Shown piece after piece: positions 27,673-36,758 of a stretch of 64,000 nt of DNA. The position numbers and the translations under genes were made by a program. The first letter of the stretch is position 1, and each line of letters opens with the position of its first letter. This DNA comes from CAVRCA01 sp963719345 (GTDB lineage Bacteria; Pseudomonadota; Alphaproteobacteria; Acetobacterales; Acetobacteraceae), in NCBI GenBank assembly GCA_963719345.1, contig CAVRCA010000002.1, positions 179,951 to 243,950 of the forward strand, written 5' to 3'. The notes beneath the pieces are model-generated. The model was not told the DNA's origin and ran no database searches. It worked only from the letters and a program-made list of their open reading frames with translations.

Positions 27673-28652
27673 TGGAGCGGCTCGACAGCTTCATGGCGCG
27701 TGCCAACGCGGCCTACTACGCCGCGCGCGACCCCTATGCCGACTTCACCACCGCCCCCGAGATCAGCCAGGTGTTTGGCGAGATCGTCGGCCTCTGGGCT
27801 GCCGTGACGTGGGAGGCCATCGGCCGTCCCGACCCGGTGCTGCTCGCCGAGGCCGGCCCCGGACGGGGGACGCTGATGGCCGACGCGTTGCGCGCCGTCG
27901 CCCGCGCCGCTCCCGCCTTTGCGGCGGCGGTCCGGCTGCATCTGGTCGAAACCTCGTCGCGGCTGCGTCGAGCGCAGGCGGAGCGGCTGTCCGGCGCGAC
28001 CTGGCACGATCGCGTGGAGGCGCTGCCGCCGGGGCCGCTGCTGCTGGTCGCAAACGAGTTTCTGGATGCGCTGCCGGTGCGCCAGTTCGTCCGGCGCGGC
28101 GCCGGCTGGACCGAGCGCTTCGTCGCCGGCGGCGCATTGGTCGAACAGCCCGCGACGCCCTTGTCCGATGCGTTCGCCGGCCTGCCCGAAGGGGCGGTTG
28201 TCGAACTCTGCGAGCCGGCGCTGACGCTGGCCCGTCATCTTGCGGCCCGGCTGGCGGCGAGCGGCGGGGCGGCGCTGTTCCTCGATTACGGCCCGGAGCA
28301 CTCGACCTGCGGCGACAGCCTGCAGGCGTTGCGCCAGGGGGAGCCGGCCGATCCGCTCGCCTGCCCGGGATCGGCCGACCTCACTGCCCATGTCGACTTC
28401 CCGGCGTTCGCCGCCGCGGCGCGGGCGGCCGGCGCGACCGTGTACGGCCCTGTGCCGCAGGGACTGTTCCTGGCCCGCCTCGGGCTGTTCCAGCGCACCG
28501 ACCGGCTGGCCCGGGCGCAGCCGCCGGGGCGGGCGATGGCTCTGGTGGCGGCGGCGCAGCGGTTGGCCGAGCCTGACCGGATGGGTCGGCTGTTCAAGGC
28601 ATTGGCGGTTTGCCACCCTGCGTTGCCGATCCCACCTGGATTCGAGGCCTGA
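27672..28652 (+). CDS. SAM-dependent methyltransferase, MidA/NDUFAF7 family
   Basis: The 326-residue protein has the N-terminal YYAARDPYADFTTAPEISQVFGE segment that defines the family, then the SAM-binding GPGRGTLMAD loop and the ANEFLDALPVRQF motif. The mitochondrial member dimethylates an arginine of complex I subunit NDUFS2; bacterial function is less clear. The usual family length is near 360, so this one has a slightly short N-terminus. It overlaps lgt upstream and is followed by pgeF after 7 bp, a conserved alphaproteobacterial order. Confidence 0.88.
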   Translation: MERLDSFMARANAAYYAARDPYADFTTAPEISQVFGEIVGLWAAVTWEAIGRPDPVLLAEAGPGRGTLMADALRAVARAAPAFAAAVRLHLVETSSRLRRAQAERLSGATWHDRVEALPPGPLLLVANEFLDALPVRQFVRRGAGWTERFVAGGALVEQPATPLSDAFAGLPEGAVVELCEPALTLARHLAARLAASGGAALFLDYGPEHSTCGDSLQALRQGEPADPLACPGSADLTAHVDFPAFAAAARAAGATVYGPVPQGLFLARLGLFQRTDRLARAQPPGRAMALVAAAQRLAEPDRMGRLFKALAVCHPALPIPPGFEA

Positions 28653-28659
28653 GCCGCCC

Positions 28660-29466
28660 ATGCCATCCCACGCCCCCGAGCCGCTGGTCGCGCCGGCGCT
28701 GCCCGTCCCGCACGGGTTCTTCAGCCGGCTCGGAGGTGTTTCCCAGGGGCCGTACGCAAGCCTGAACTGCAGCCTCTCCAGCGGCGACGAGCCCGACGCG
28801 GTGGCGGTCAACCGCGCCCGGGCGGCCCGCCGGGTCGGCGCCGACCCCCTGCATCTGCTCGGGCTGCATCAGGTCCACGGTGCCGACGTGGTGACCGCTC
28901 GCGCGCCATGGCCGCCCGGGGAGGGGCCTCGCGCCGACGCCATGGCCACGGACCGGCCGGACCTCGCGCTCGGCATCGTCACCGCCGACTGCGCGCCCGT
29001 GCTGTTGGCCGACCCGGAACGCGGGGTGATCGGTGCCGCCCATGCCGGTTGGCGCGGCGCGGTCGCCGGCGTGCTGGAGGCGACGGTGGGCGCGATGGCT
29101 CGCCTGGGAGCCCGCCCGGAAGGTATCGTCGCGGCAATCGGCCCCTGCATCGGCCCGGCCTCCTACGAGGTGGCCGCCGACCTGCGTAATGCCGTGCTGG
29201 CGCGCGATGGCCGGGACGCCTGCTTCCTCGCCCCCGGGAGACGGCCGGGGCGGTGGCACTTCGACCTTGCGGGCTACTGCGTTGCCCGGTTGCGCGCGGC
29301 GGGTGTCGGCGCGGTCGCCAGCCTCGCTGTGGACACCCTGGCCGACGAGGCCCGCTTCTTCAGCCATCGCCGGCGCACGCTGGCGGGCGGCGGGGCGATC
29401 GGGCATCAGATCTCCGTAATCACGCTGCGTGGCGTCAGCGGCCCCGGAATCACCGGTCCGGGCTGA
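28660..29466 (+). CDS. pgeF: Peptidoglycan editing factor / purine nucleoside phosphorylase PgeF (YfiH)
   Basis: The 268-residue cytosolic protein has the multicopper-like YfiH fold without a true laccase site. Conserved elements are PHGFFSRLGGVS, the Zn-site His in GLHQVHG, the cysteine in VTADCAPVLL, the AAHAGWRGAVAGVLE motif and GPCIGPASYEV. The family hydrolyses mis-incorporated L-Ser-containing peptidoglycan precursors and cleaves purine nucleosides. It lies seven bases after midA and its stop overlaps a 21-codon ORF. Confidence 0.9.
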   Translation: MPSHAPEPLVAPALPVPHGFFSRLGGVSQGPYASLNCSLSSGDEPDAVAVNRARAARRVGADPLHLLGLHQVHGADVVTARAPWPPGEGPRADAMATDRPDLALGIVTADCAPVLLADPERGVIGAAHAGWRGAVAGVLEATVGAMARLGARPEGIVAAIGPCIGPASYEVAADLRNAVLARDGRDACFLAPGRRPGRWHFDLAGYCVARLRAAGVGAVASLAVDTLADEARFFSHRRRTLAGGGAIGHQISVITLRGVSGPGITGPG

Positions 29467-29531
29467 TGCCTTACCTCATCCTTTTCGTCGTCTTCTTCCT
29501 CCTCAGTCTCGTGGTGATCAGTGTTCTCTAG
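29466..29531 (+). CDS. 21-residue single-helix micro-ORF
   Basis: The ATG at 29466 overlaps the pgeF stop (TGATG), and 21 codons later the ORF ends inside the start of the next gene, whose GTG is at 29521. The peptide (MPYLILFVVFFLLSLVVISV, then Leu) is entirely hydrophobic, as in small membrane proteins. The double overlap suggests coupled translation that hands ribosomes on to the lipoprotein gene. It is too short for family assignment and may only be a spacer. Confidence 0.4.
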   Translation: MPYLILFVVFFLLSLVVISVL

Positions 29532-30405
29532 GCTGTGCCGCGTCACCGCCCCGATGCTCGCGCTCGTGCTCCCGTTGCTGCTCGCCGGGTGCGGCGACCT
29601 CCCGCGGCCGTTCCAGGGTGCTCCGGGAGCCACGGCGGCCCGGCTCGCGCAGCCGCCGCCGCCGCGACTCGCAGTGCCCGCGCCGCCCGAGGCGCTGCTG
29701 TCCGACGAGGCCAGCCGATCCCTCGCGAACGCGCTCGCGCAGGGTCTGCAGGAGCAGGAGGTGCCGGCGGTCGCGACCGCTCCAGGCCGCAACGACTGGC
29801 GCCTCATCATCACCGCCGAGCGGCGCGCCGAGGACGTGGTGCCGGTCTATACGGTCGAGAACCCGAAAGGCGAGTTGCAGGGCAAGTCCGAGGGCAAGCC
29901 GGTCGCGCTGTCCGATTGGGCGGCCGCCGAACCGACCACGCTGACCCAAGCGGCTGCCGATGCCGCGCCGGGGATTGCGGCGCTGCTCACCCGGATCGAG
30001 GCGGCGCGCCAGCAGAGCGACCCCAAGAGCCTGCTCAACCGCCCCGCCCGCGTGCAGGTGGCCGAGGTGGACGGCGCACCGGGTGACGGCAATACGGCGC
30101 TGACGCGGCAGATGCGCGACAAGCTCTCCCAGCTCGGCCCCGTGGTGCAGGATACCGCCGAGGGAGCCGACTTCATCGTCGCCGGCCATGTGCGGATCGT
30201 CCCCGAGCCCGGCAACCTCGACCGGGTCGAGATCCAGTGGGTGCTGTCCAACCCGTCAGGCGACGAGCGTGGCCGGGTGATCCAGCTCAACGAGGTGCCG
30301 ACGGGCCAGCTCGGGACCTACTGGGGCGATGTCGCCGTGGTGGTGGCGCAGCAGGCGGCGACCGGCATCCGCGATGCGTTGGTCACCCAGACGGGGCGGC
30401 ACTGA
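29521..30405 (+). CDS. Putative lipoprotein of unknown function
   Basis: The 294-residue protein starts with a signal peptide and lipobox LLLAGC (about 19-24), then a proline-rich linker. The remaining two domains contain strand segments such as DWRLIITAERR and DFIVAGHVRIVP. The order and the pairwise alpha/beta pattern look like a periplasmic lipoprotein that acts as a scaffold, but I do not recognise a named family. It is the fifth gene in the rfaD-lgt-midA-pgeF cluster and ends 64 bp before prs. Confidence 0.75.
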   Translation: MFSRLCRVTAPMLALVLPLLLAGCGDLPRPFQGAPGATAARLAQPPPPRLAVPAPPEALLSDEASRSLANALAQGLQEQEVPAVATAPGRNDWRLIITAERRAEDVVPVYTVENPKGELQGKSEGKPVALSDWAAAEPTTLTQAAADAAPGIAALLTRIEAARQQSDPKSLLNRPARVQVAEVDGAPGDGNTALTRQMRDKLSQLGPVVQDTAEGADFIVAGHVRIVPEPGNLDRVEIQWVLSNPSGDERGRVIQLNEVPTGQLGTYWGDVAVVVAQQAATGIRDALVTQTGRH

Positions 30406-30469
30406 GTGGTGTTCATGGACTTGTCATCGTTCGGTTGGTAATAGCCGCGCGCGCGAGGGGTAAGGCCGG

Positions 30470-31402
30470 ATGAAGATCGTTGCCTGCAACAGCAATCGCC
30501 CGCTGGCCGAGGCCGTCGCGGCCAAGCTCAGTCTCCCGCTCACCCGCGCCTCGGTCCGCCGTTTCGCCGACATGGAGATCTTCGTCGAGATCCACGAGAA
30601 CGTCCGCGGCGAGGACGTCTTCGTCATCCAGTCGACCTCCTACCCGGCCAACGACAATCTGCTGGAACTGCTGATCACGCTCGACGCGCTGCGCCGCGCT
30701 TCGGCGCGGCGGGCGACGGCCGTGATCCCGTATTTCGGCTACGCGCGGCAGGACCGCAAGACCGGCTCGCGCACGCCGATCAGCGCCAAGCTGGTCGCCA
30801 ACCTCATCACCCAGGCGGGGGCGAACCGCGTGCTGACGATGGATCTGCACGCCGCGCAGATCCAGGGCTTCTTCGACATCCCGGTGGACAACCTCTACGC
30901 CGCCCCGCTGTTCAGCCGCGACATTCAGGAGAACTACGGCGGGCGCGACATCATCATCGTCTCGCCCGACGTGGGCGGCGTGGTGCGGGCGCGGCAGATC
31001 GCGACCCGGCTGAACTGCGATCTCGCCATCATCGACAAGCGGCGCGAGCGGGCCGGCGTCTCCGAAGTGATGAACGTGATCGGCGAAGTGGAGGGGCGCG
31101 ACTGCATCCTCGTCGACGACATCGTCGATTCCGGCGGCACGCTGTGCAATGCCGCCGCGGCGTTGATCGAGGGCGGCGCGCGGTCGGCCAGCGTCTACGT
31201 CACGCATGGCGTGCTGTCGGGCGGCGCGGTCGCCCGCATCGCGTCGAGCCCGATCGAGATGATGACCGTCACCGACAGCATTCTGGCGACCGAGGCGGTC
31301 CGCCTCGCCCACAACATCCGCCAGGCCACCATCGCGCCGCTGCTCGCCGAGGCGATGCGCCGCATCAACGACGAGAGCTCGGTCAGCTCGCTGTTCGACT
31401 GA
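30470..31402 (+). CDS. prs: Ribose-phosphate pyrophosphokinase (PRPP synthetase)
   Basis: The 310-residue enzyme is full length for class I PRPP synthetases. It shows RRFADMEIFVEI, the ATP-binding loop YARQDRKTGSRTPISAK, DLHAAQIQGFF and the PRPP-binding motif VDDIVDSGGTL. It makes PRPP from ribose-5-phosphate and ATP for nucleotide, histidine and tryptophan synthesis. It is last in the plus-strand cluster. Confidence 0.95.
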   Translation: MKIVACNSNRPLAEAVAAKLSLPLTRASVRRFADMEIFVEIHENVRGEDVFVIQSTSYPANDNLLELLITLDALRRASARRATAVIPYFGYARQDRKTGSRTPISAKLVANLITQAGANRVLTMDLHAAQIQGFFDIPVDNLYAAPLFSRDIQENYGGRDIIIVSPDVGGVVRARQIATRLNCDLAIIDKRRERAGVSEVMNVIGEVEGRDCILVDDIVDSGGTLCNAAAALIEGGARSASVYVTHGVLSGGAVARIASSPIEMMTVTDSILATEAVRLAHNIRQATIAPLLAEAMRRINDESSVSSLFD

Positions 31403-31479
31403 CCCAGCTGATTTCGGGCGACCCTGCGCTCGCACCGGCGGACGAGAGGCAAACCTCGCGCGGCGAGATGGAGCGGACT

Positions 31480-31836
31480 TCATTCAGTCGGGCGACCGTC
31501 CCGCAGCTCGCCAACGAGGTCGGAGATTGTCGCGCGACGGGCGCGAACCTCCTCGATGTGAGCGTCCAACTTGGCGAGCTTCGCCTCAAGCTGGGCTTGC
31601 AGGCGCGCCTTGCGCCCGTCGCCCTCGGGCGAGCGAAGGTGCCTGGCGACATCCCGCAGCGTGAAGCCGAGACTCTGCGCCCGCTGGATGAACTTCACGA
31701 CCGACAGGGCGTGAGCGTTGTGGTCGCGATAGCCGTTCGCGAGGCGCGCCGCGGGTGGCAGGAGGCCGCGAGCCTCGTAGAACCGGATCTTCGATGTACT
31801 CACGCCGGCCAGCTTCGCGAGTTCGCCGATGCGCAT
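31480..31836 (-). CDS. MerR-family transcriptional regulator
   Basis: The 118-residue protein starts with the MerR winged-helix (MRIGELAKLAGVSTSKIRFYEARGLLPPA) and continues into the dimerisation coiled coil. There is no cysteine cluster for a metal, so it is not a metal-type MerR; a small organic or redox ligand is possible. I prefer the ATG at 31836; the frame opens at 31851. The divergent alpha/beta hydrolase has a promoter with a long spacer and a dyad in between, typical for a MerR target. Confidence 0.88.
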   Translation of the reverse strand: MRIGELAKLAGVSTSKIRFYEARGLLPPAARLANGYRDHNAHALSVVKFIQRAQSLGFTLRDVARHLRSPEGDGRKARLQAQLEAKLAKLDAHIEEVRARRATISDLVGELRDGRPTE

Positions 31837-31840
31837 GGTC

Positions 31841-31872
31841 TTGACCTTCAACTAGGCTCGAAGGTGTAGAGC
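31841..31872 (+). promoter_or_regulatory. MerR-type promoter with internal dyad
   Basis: A -35 box TTGACC (31841-31846) and a weak -10 box TAGAGC (31867-31872) are 20 bases apart, longer than the optimal 17. Within the spacer lies the perfect inverted repeat ACCTTC (31844-31849) / GAAGGT (31860-31865) with ten bases between. MerR-family activators act on exactly such elongated promoters by untwisting the DNA. It points at the hydrolase gene (ATG at 31905). Confidence 0.6.
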
Positions 31873-31904
31873 TAAGGCCTCTCGGTCAAGGCGGTTCACA
31901 TGCG

Positions 31905-32597
31905 ATGCAGACCCTCGTTCTAATCCCGGGGCTCGGCAGCGATGCCGCCGTTTGGCGGCGGACGATCGCAGCGCTTGGCGACGAGGTTCGCTGCCTCGTA
32001 GGCGACACGCTCAGCGACGACGACCTGCCGGGAATGGCGCGCCGCATTCTCGACCACGCCCCGCAGAGCTTCGCCCTGATCGGCGTCTCGATGGGCGGTA
32101 TGGTGGCGCTGGAGCTGATGAGGATCGCGCCCGAGCGCGTGACGCGGCTGGCGCTTGTGGACACGAACGCGCGTCCCGATAATTTGAGGCGGAAGGCGTT
32201 CCGCAGCCTTGCGAACTTGGTCGTCGGGACGACCGGCGACTTCAGGCATGTGGCGGAGCGCAGCCTCGGCTCGCTCGTCCATCCTTCGACACCTGAGGAT
32301 GTCCGTGCCGAGCTGGTGGACATGAGCGTGCGGACCGGAGCCAGAACCTACATCCGGCAGAATCGCGCAGTTCGCGCACGGAGTGACCTGCGCAAAGTCC
32401 TCCCAAGCATCACTATTCCTACCGCCGTGATCGTCGGCCAGGAGGACCGCATGACGCCCGTTGCAATGGCGAGGGAAATCCACGCCCTTACGCCGAGATC
32501 AACGCTCCACGTCATTCCCGATTGCGGCCACCTTCCTCCCATCGAAAAGCCGAAAGTTCTGGCCGGCTTGCTTAAGGAGTTTCTTGAGCGGCCATAA
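31905..32597 (+). CDS. Alpha/beta hydrolase, probably MerR-controlled
   Basis: The 230-residue protein has the early strand LVLIPGLGSDAAVW (oxyanion region), nucleophile elbow GVSMGG (Ser at about 62), the acid region VGQEDRMTP and a histidine in PDCGHLPPIEKP. This is a complete catalytic triad in a short, nearly lid-free hydrolase like esterase or haloperoxidase types. The divergent MerR gene and the dyad promoter suggest it is induced by a small molecule, perhaps its own substrate. Confidence 0.88.
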   Translation: MQTLVLIPGLGSDAAVWRRTIAALGDEVRCLVGDTLSDDDLPGMARRILDHAPQSFALIGVSMGGMVALELMRIAPERVTRLALVDTNARPDNLRRKAFRSLANLVVGTTGDFRHVAERSLGSLVHPSTPEDVRAELVDMSVRTGARTYIRQNRAVRARSDLRKVLPSITIPTAVIVGQEDRMTPVAMAREIHALTPRSTLHVIPDCGHLPPIEKPKVLAGLLKEFLERP

Positions 32598-32815
32598 ACC
32601 GTCGTGCAGGCGACAATGACGGCTCAACTCCTTCGGCCGACACCAAGCGTTTGGTCAACGGTTCCGGGCCTCGGGGCGCCCGCCCTAACCGGGTCGATTC
32701 TTTCCATCGGCGTTCGGAGACGGCCTGAGGCATCGGAGCTAGGCAGCCCGCCTCGTACCGGGCAGAGTCCGGCGGACGCTGCCCGCGCCCGGGCATGCCA
32801 GGATGGAGGGGAACC

Positions 32816-33430
32816 ATGAAATTCTACTACGGCGCCGGTGCCTGCTCATTGGGGATCCACGTGCTGCTCGAGGAGCTCGGCAAGCCGTACGAAGCGGTGG
32901 CGCTCAGCCTGCGCGAGGGCGACCAGTTCAAGCCGGAGTTCACCAGCGTGAACCCGAAATCGAAAGTGCCCACCTTGGTACGCGACGATGGCGGGGTGCT
33001 GACCGAGTTCCCGGCGATCTCCTATTGGCTGGCCCGCACCAACCCGGGGCAGAAGCTGCTGCCCGACGGGTTCGACGACCAGACGCGCGTGCTGGAGGCG
33101 ATGGATTTCGTCGTCGCGACCGTGCACATGCAGGGGTTCTCGCGGCTGTTCCGTCCCTCGAACTACGCGCCCAACAAGGACGACGAGGAGCAGGTAAAGG
33201 CGCGCGGCCGTGAGATCGTCGAAAAGGGATTTGCGCTGCTCGACAAGCAACTGGCGGGCAAGCAGTTCGTCGCCGGCCCTTTCACGGTGGCCGATTGCGC
33301 GCTGTTCTACGTCGAGTTCTGGGCCGGCCGGCTCGGGATCGCGTTGCCGCCCAATCTCGCCGACCACTTCGAGCGGATGAAGGCCCGGCCGGCGACCCAG
33401 CGGGCGCTGCAGGCCGAAGGACTGGCCTGA
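32816..33430 (+). CDS. Glutathione S-transferase family protein
   Basis: The 204-residue protein has a thioredoxin-like N-terminal domain (FYYGAGACSLGIHVLLEELGKPYEAV, VNPKSKVPTL, and the LTEFPAISYWL segment) and an all-helical C-terminal domain with the FTVADCALFYVEFWAG motif. Close to the beta class: a cysteine (Cys10) in the GAGACS motif can contact glutathione. It should conjugate or reduce electrophiles with glutathione. The start at 32816 has a GGAGGGG box. Confidence 0.9.
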   Translation: MKFYYGAGACSLGIHVLLEELGKPYEAVALSLREGDQFKPEFTSVNPKSKVPTLVRDDGGVLTEFPAISYWLARTNPGQKLLPDGFDDQTRVLEAMDFVVATVHMQGFSRLFRPSNYAPNKDDEEQVKARGREIVEKGFALLDKQLAGKQFVAGPFTVADCALFYVEFWAGRLGIALPPNLADHFERMKARPATQRALQAEGLA

Positions 33431-33433
33431 TCG

Positions 33434-34018
33434 GTGGCCCCTCCCGTCGATCCGCCCGCCCGGCTTCAGCCTGTCGGTTTCTGGTTCCTCCGGCACGGCC
33501 AGACGGACTGGAACGCCCAGGACCTGTCGCAGGGCAGCGTCGAGATCCCGCTCAACGAGACCGGGCTGGCGCAGGCCCGGGCGGCGGCCGAGATGCTGCG
33601 GGGCAGGGGGATCGCGACCCTGGTCAGTTCGCCGCTCGGGCGCGCCCGGGTCACGGCCGAGATCGCCGGCCGGGTGATCGAGCGTCCCGTGCTGATCGAG
33701 GAGGGGCTGCGCGAGGTTGCGTTCGGGGTGCAGGAGGGCCAGCCGATGGGCGAGTGGTTCGGCCACTGGGTCGCCGGCGAGTTCACGCCGGAGGGGGCCG
33801 AGAGCTTCGCCTCGCTCCGCTCCCGCGGCGTCGCGGCGATCAACCGGCTTCTGGGTCATCCGCCGCCGCTGCTGGTGGTCGCCCACGGCGCGCTGTTCCG
33901 GGCGATCCGTGCGGAGATGGGCCTCGACCCCAACTTCCGCACGCCGAACGCCGTGCCGATCTTCTGCCGCCCACCGCGCGCCGACAACGCGCCTTGGACG
34001 CTGGAGCCGGTCACCTAG
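33434..34018 (+). CDS. Histidine phosphatase family protein (phosphoglycerate mutase-like)
   Basis: The 194-residue protein has the RHG motif at 20-22 within FLRHGQTDWN and the second catalytic histidine in VVAHGALFRA, with the early arginine and Glu in LREVAFGVQEG. It transfers phosphate via a phospho-histidine; relatives are cofactor-dependent mutases and small-molecule phosphatases such as CobC. The start is a GTG at 33434, three bases after the GST stop, so the two are one unit. Confidence 0.87.
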   Translation: MAPPVDPPARLQPVGFWFLRHGQTDWNAQDLSQGSVEIPLNETGLAQARAAAEMLRGRGIATLVSSPLGRARVTAEIAGRVIERPVLIEEGLREVAFGVQEGQPMGEWFGHWVAGEFTPEGAESFASLRSRGVAAINRLLGHPPPLLVVAHGALFRAIRAEMGLDPNFRTPNAVPIFCRPPRADNAPWTLEPVT

Positions 34019-34107
34019 CCTGGCAACTTGGCGGGCTCACCACGACGAGTTGAGCAAGGGCAGGCGCTCCCGACCTGGTCGCCTGTCCTTGCCACCCAGG
34101 GAAGATG

Positions 34108-35362
34108 TTACGCCGGAATGCGCACTGGCAACGACTTGATGCCGTGGATGAAGTTCGAGTACACGTATTCCGGCTCGCCGCGGACTTCGATCGGCATTTT
34201 GCGGGCCAGTATCTCCTCCCAGAGTATTTTCAACTGCAACTCGGCAAGCCGGTTGCCGACGCAGCGGTGAATGCCGAAGCCGAACGAGAGATGCTCGCGC
34301 GGGCGCCGCGCGATCGATGACGAAGTCGTTGGGGCGCTCGATCGCATCCTCGTCGCGGTTGCCGGAGATGTACCACATCACCACCTTGTCGCCGCAGCGG
34401 ATCTGCTTGCCGCCGATCTCGATGTCCGCCGTCGCGGTGCGCCGCATATGGATCACCGGCGTCTGCCAGCGGATGATCTCCGGGATCATGCTGGGGACGA
34501 GGTCGGGGTTGTCGCGAAGCTTGCGCTCCTGACCGGGGTGGCGGCTCAAGGCCAGCAACCCGCCGGACATCGAGTTGCGCGTCGTATCGTTGCCGCCGAC
34601 GATCAGCAGGGCGAGCGTGCCCATGAACTCGGTGGGCGAAAGGTCCTTCGTCGCCTCGCCGTGCGCCAGCATCGAGATCAGGTCGAAGCGGGGCGGCTGC
34701 CTGGCGCGCTCGTTCCACAGGATCGACATCGCCTCCGCCATCTTGCGCAGTTCGGCGAAGCGCTCGGCTTCCGAGGAGACCGGCGCACCCGGCGCATTGA
34801 CGTTGGCGATCGCCACGTCGGACCAGTGGGTGAGCTGGCGCCGCTCCTCCCAGGGATAGTCGAACAACGTCGCCAGCATCATGGTGGTGAGCTCGATCGA
34901 CACCTGGTCGACCCAGTCGAACTCCTCGCCGCGCGGCAGCTCGTCGAGCAGCTGGCTGGTGCGCTCGCGTATCACCTCCTCCATCTTGGCGAGGTTCATC
35001 GGCGCGACGATGGGGGAGACGGTCCGCCGCTGCTCGTCGTGCTTCGGCGGGTCCATGCGGATGAAGCTTGGCCGCTCCATGTCCTTCGGCTGTTCCTCGA
35101 TCTGGATGCCGCCGAGTTCGGAGGCGGACGAGAACACCGCGTGGTTCACCTCGGTACGCACGATGTCGTGGTACTTGCTGAGAGCCCAGTATGGTCCGTA
35201 CGGGCTGTCCGGCACGTAGTGGACCGGGGCCTCGCGCCGCAACCGCTCGAAGTAGGGCTGCCAGCAATCGTCCTGGTAGAGCTTGGGGCTGCTCACGTCG
35301 ACCTGATCGAGCGGCAGCGCCCATACCTTGTCACGCATAATCGTGCCGATCGGTGCGTTCAT
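34108..35362 (-). CDS. Cytochrome P450, CYP153 family, copy D, one frameshift
   Basis: This is the last P450 of the array. It starts MNAPIGTIM and carries the CYP153 marks: WQPYFERLRREAPVHY, FIRMDPPKHDEQRR, the I-helix GGNDTTRNSMSGG, the ExxR helix region, and the haem loop FGFGIHRCVGNRL. The C-terminus differs from the other copies (ILARKMPIEV). One extra base near 34303-34307 breaks the frame just before the haem loop; without it FVIDRARPREHLSF is continuous. CYP153 enzymes hydroxylate terminal carbons of alkanes or fatty acids using ferredoxin-delivered electrons. Confidence 0.87.
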
Positions 35363-35394
35363 AATGTGGTCCTCGTGTTGATCGGTTGCTGTTT

Positions 35395-36651
35395 TCAGGC
35401 CGGGATGCGGACCGGCAGCGACGAGATGGTGCGGAGGAGATTGGAATAGAGACGGGTCGGCTCGCCCATCACCTCGATGACGGGGAACCGCTTCAGGATC
35501 TCCTCCCAGAGGATCGTCAGTTGCAGTTCGGCCAGACGGTTGCCGACACAGCGGTGGATGCCGAAGCCGAACGAGAGATGCTCGCGCGGGCGGCGGCGGT
35601 CGATGATGAACTCGTCCGCCCGCTCGATCGCCTCCTCGTCCCGGTTGCCGGAGATGTACCACATCGCGACCTTGTCCCCGGCGCGGATGCGCTTGCCGCC
35701 GAGTTCCGTATCCTCGAGTGCCGTGCGGCGCATGTGGATCACCGGCGTCTGCCAGCGCAGGATTTCCGGCACCAGGCTCGGGATCAGGCCAGGGTTGTCG
35801 CGCAGCTTCCGGTATTGCTCCGGGTGTTCATGCAGGGCCAGGAGCCCGCCCGAGATCGAGTTGCGGGTGGTATCGTTGCCGCCGACGATGAGCAGCATCA
35901 GGTTGCCCAGAAACTCGTTCGGGCGCGACGGCAGATCGCGCGTCGCCTCGCCGTGCGCCAGCATCGAGATCAGGTCGGGCTGTGGCGGTTGCTTCGCCCG
36001 CTGCTCCCAGAGCTCGGTGAAATAGGCGAGCGCCTCCTGCAGGATCGCGTCGCGTTTCGTCTCCGTGTCGATCTCGGTGCCGGCGCGCGTGTTGACGGTG
36101 GCGACGTTCGACCAATGGGTCAGCTTGCGGCGTTCCTCGAACGGGAAGTCGAACAGGGTCGCGAGCATCTGCGTCGTCAACTCGACGGAGACGCGGTCCA
36201 CCCAGTCGAAGGTTTCGCCCCGCGGCAGCCCGTCGAGGATGGTTTCGGCGCGGGAGCGGATGGTGCCGGACAGGCGCGCGAGGTTCATCGGCGCCACGAT
36301 GGGCGCCACGACACGGCGTTGCTCGTCGTGCTTGGGCGGGTCCATCGCGATGAAGTTCGGGCGGCGGAAATCGGCCGGCACGTCGCGCAGGGTGACGCCG
36401 CCGATCATCGCGTCGGAGGAGTAGGTCTTCTGGTTGGTATCCACCCGCATGATGTCGCGGTATTTCGTCACCGACCAGAAAGAGCCATAGATGCCCTGTT
36501 CGGTCCAATGCACCGGATCGTCCCGCCGCAGGCGGGCAAAATACGGTGCCCAGGCGTTATCCTGGTAGAGCTGCGGGTGGCTGACGTCGATCTGGTCGAG
36601 CGGCAGGGTCCACGCGTCCTGCGACGAATCGTAAGCGACCGGGGCGTTCAT
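35395..36651 (-). CDS. Cytochrome P450, CYP153 family, copy C
   Basis: The intact 418-residue P450 begins MNAPVAYDSSQDAW. It shows the substrate-recognition N-terminus YFARLRRDDPVHW, the I-helix LLIVGGNDTTRNSISGG with the acid-threonine-type pair, and the haem loop FGFGIHRCVGNRL with Cys368 as the iron ligand. It is soluble, with no membrane helix, as usual for bacterial class I P450s. The I-helix and haem-loop pattern fits CYP153 alkane hydroxylases. A methionine two codons earlier (36657) is an alternative start. Thirty-two bases separate it from copy D. Confidence 0.9.
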   Translation of the reverse strand: MNAPVAYDSSQDAWTLPLDQIDVSHPQLYQDNAWAPYFARLRRDDPVHWTEQGIYGSFWSVTKYRDIMRVDTNQKTYSSDAMIGGVTLRDVPADFRRPNFIAMDPPKHDEQRRVVAPIVAPMNLARLSGTIRSRAETILDGLPRGETFDWVDRVSVELTTQMLATLFDFPFEERRKLTHWSNVATVNTRAGTEIDTETKRDAILQEALAYFTELWEQRAKQPPQPDLISMLAHGEATRDLPSRPNEFLGNLMLLIVGGNDTTRNSISGGLLALHEHPEQYRKLRDNPGLIPSLVPEILRWQTPVIHMRRTALEDTELGGKRIRAGDKVAMWYISGNRDEEAIERADEFIIDRRRPREHLSFGFGIHRCVGNRLAELQLTILWEEILKRFPVIEVMGEPTRLYSNLLRTISSLPVRIPA

Positions 36652-36696
36652 CGGCACGTTCTCCCAGAAACTTGCGCAGGTTTGCCCTGACTTGCG

Positions 36697-36758
36697 GCTG
36701 AGCGACCTTCGCTCAGCGGCTTTTGCAGCTCGGAGTCACGCCCGGATTTTTTCCGGGC
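36697..36758. repeat. Two perfect hairpins between CYP153 copies B and C
   Basis: The 215-base gap between copy B and copy C holds two perfect inverted repeats: GCTGAGCGA (36697-36705) with TCGCTCAGC (36709-36717), and GCCCGGA (36740-36746) with TCCGGGC (36752-36758). Loops are three and five bases. The gap is much larger than the other gaps of the array (29-50 bp). On the minus strand the second hairpin has a poly-A loop, and the pair could stop or slow transcription or protect an mRNA end. The role is not shown. Confidence 0.6.

Noticed and set aside
32572..32817. Minus-strand ORF of 81 codons between the hydrolase and GST genes
   Set aside because: Its product has no domain, and it runs through the end of the hydrolase gene and the GST ribosome-binding site; I see no tRNA or other RNA there either.
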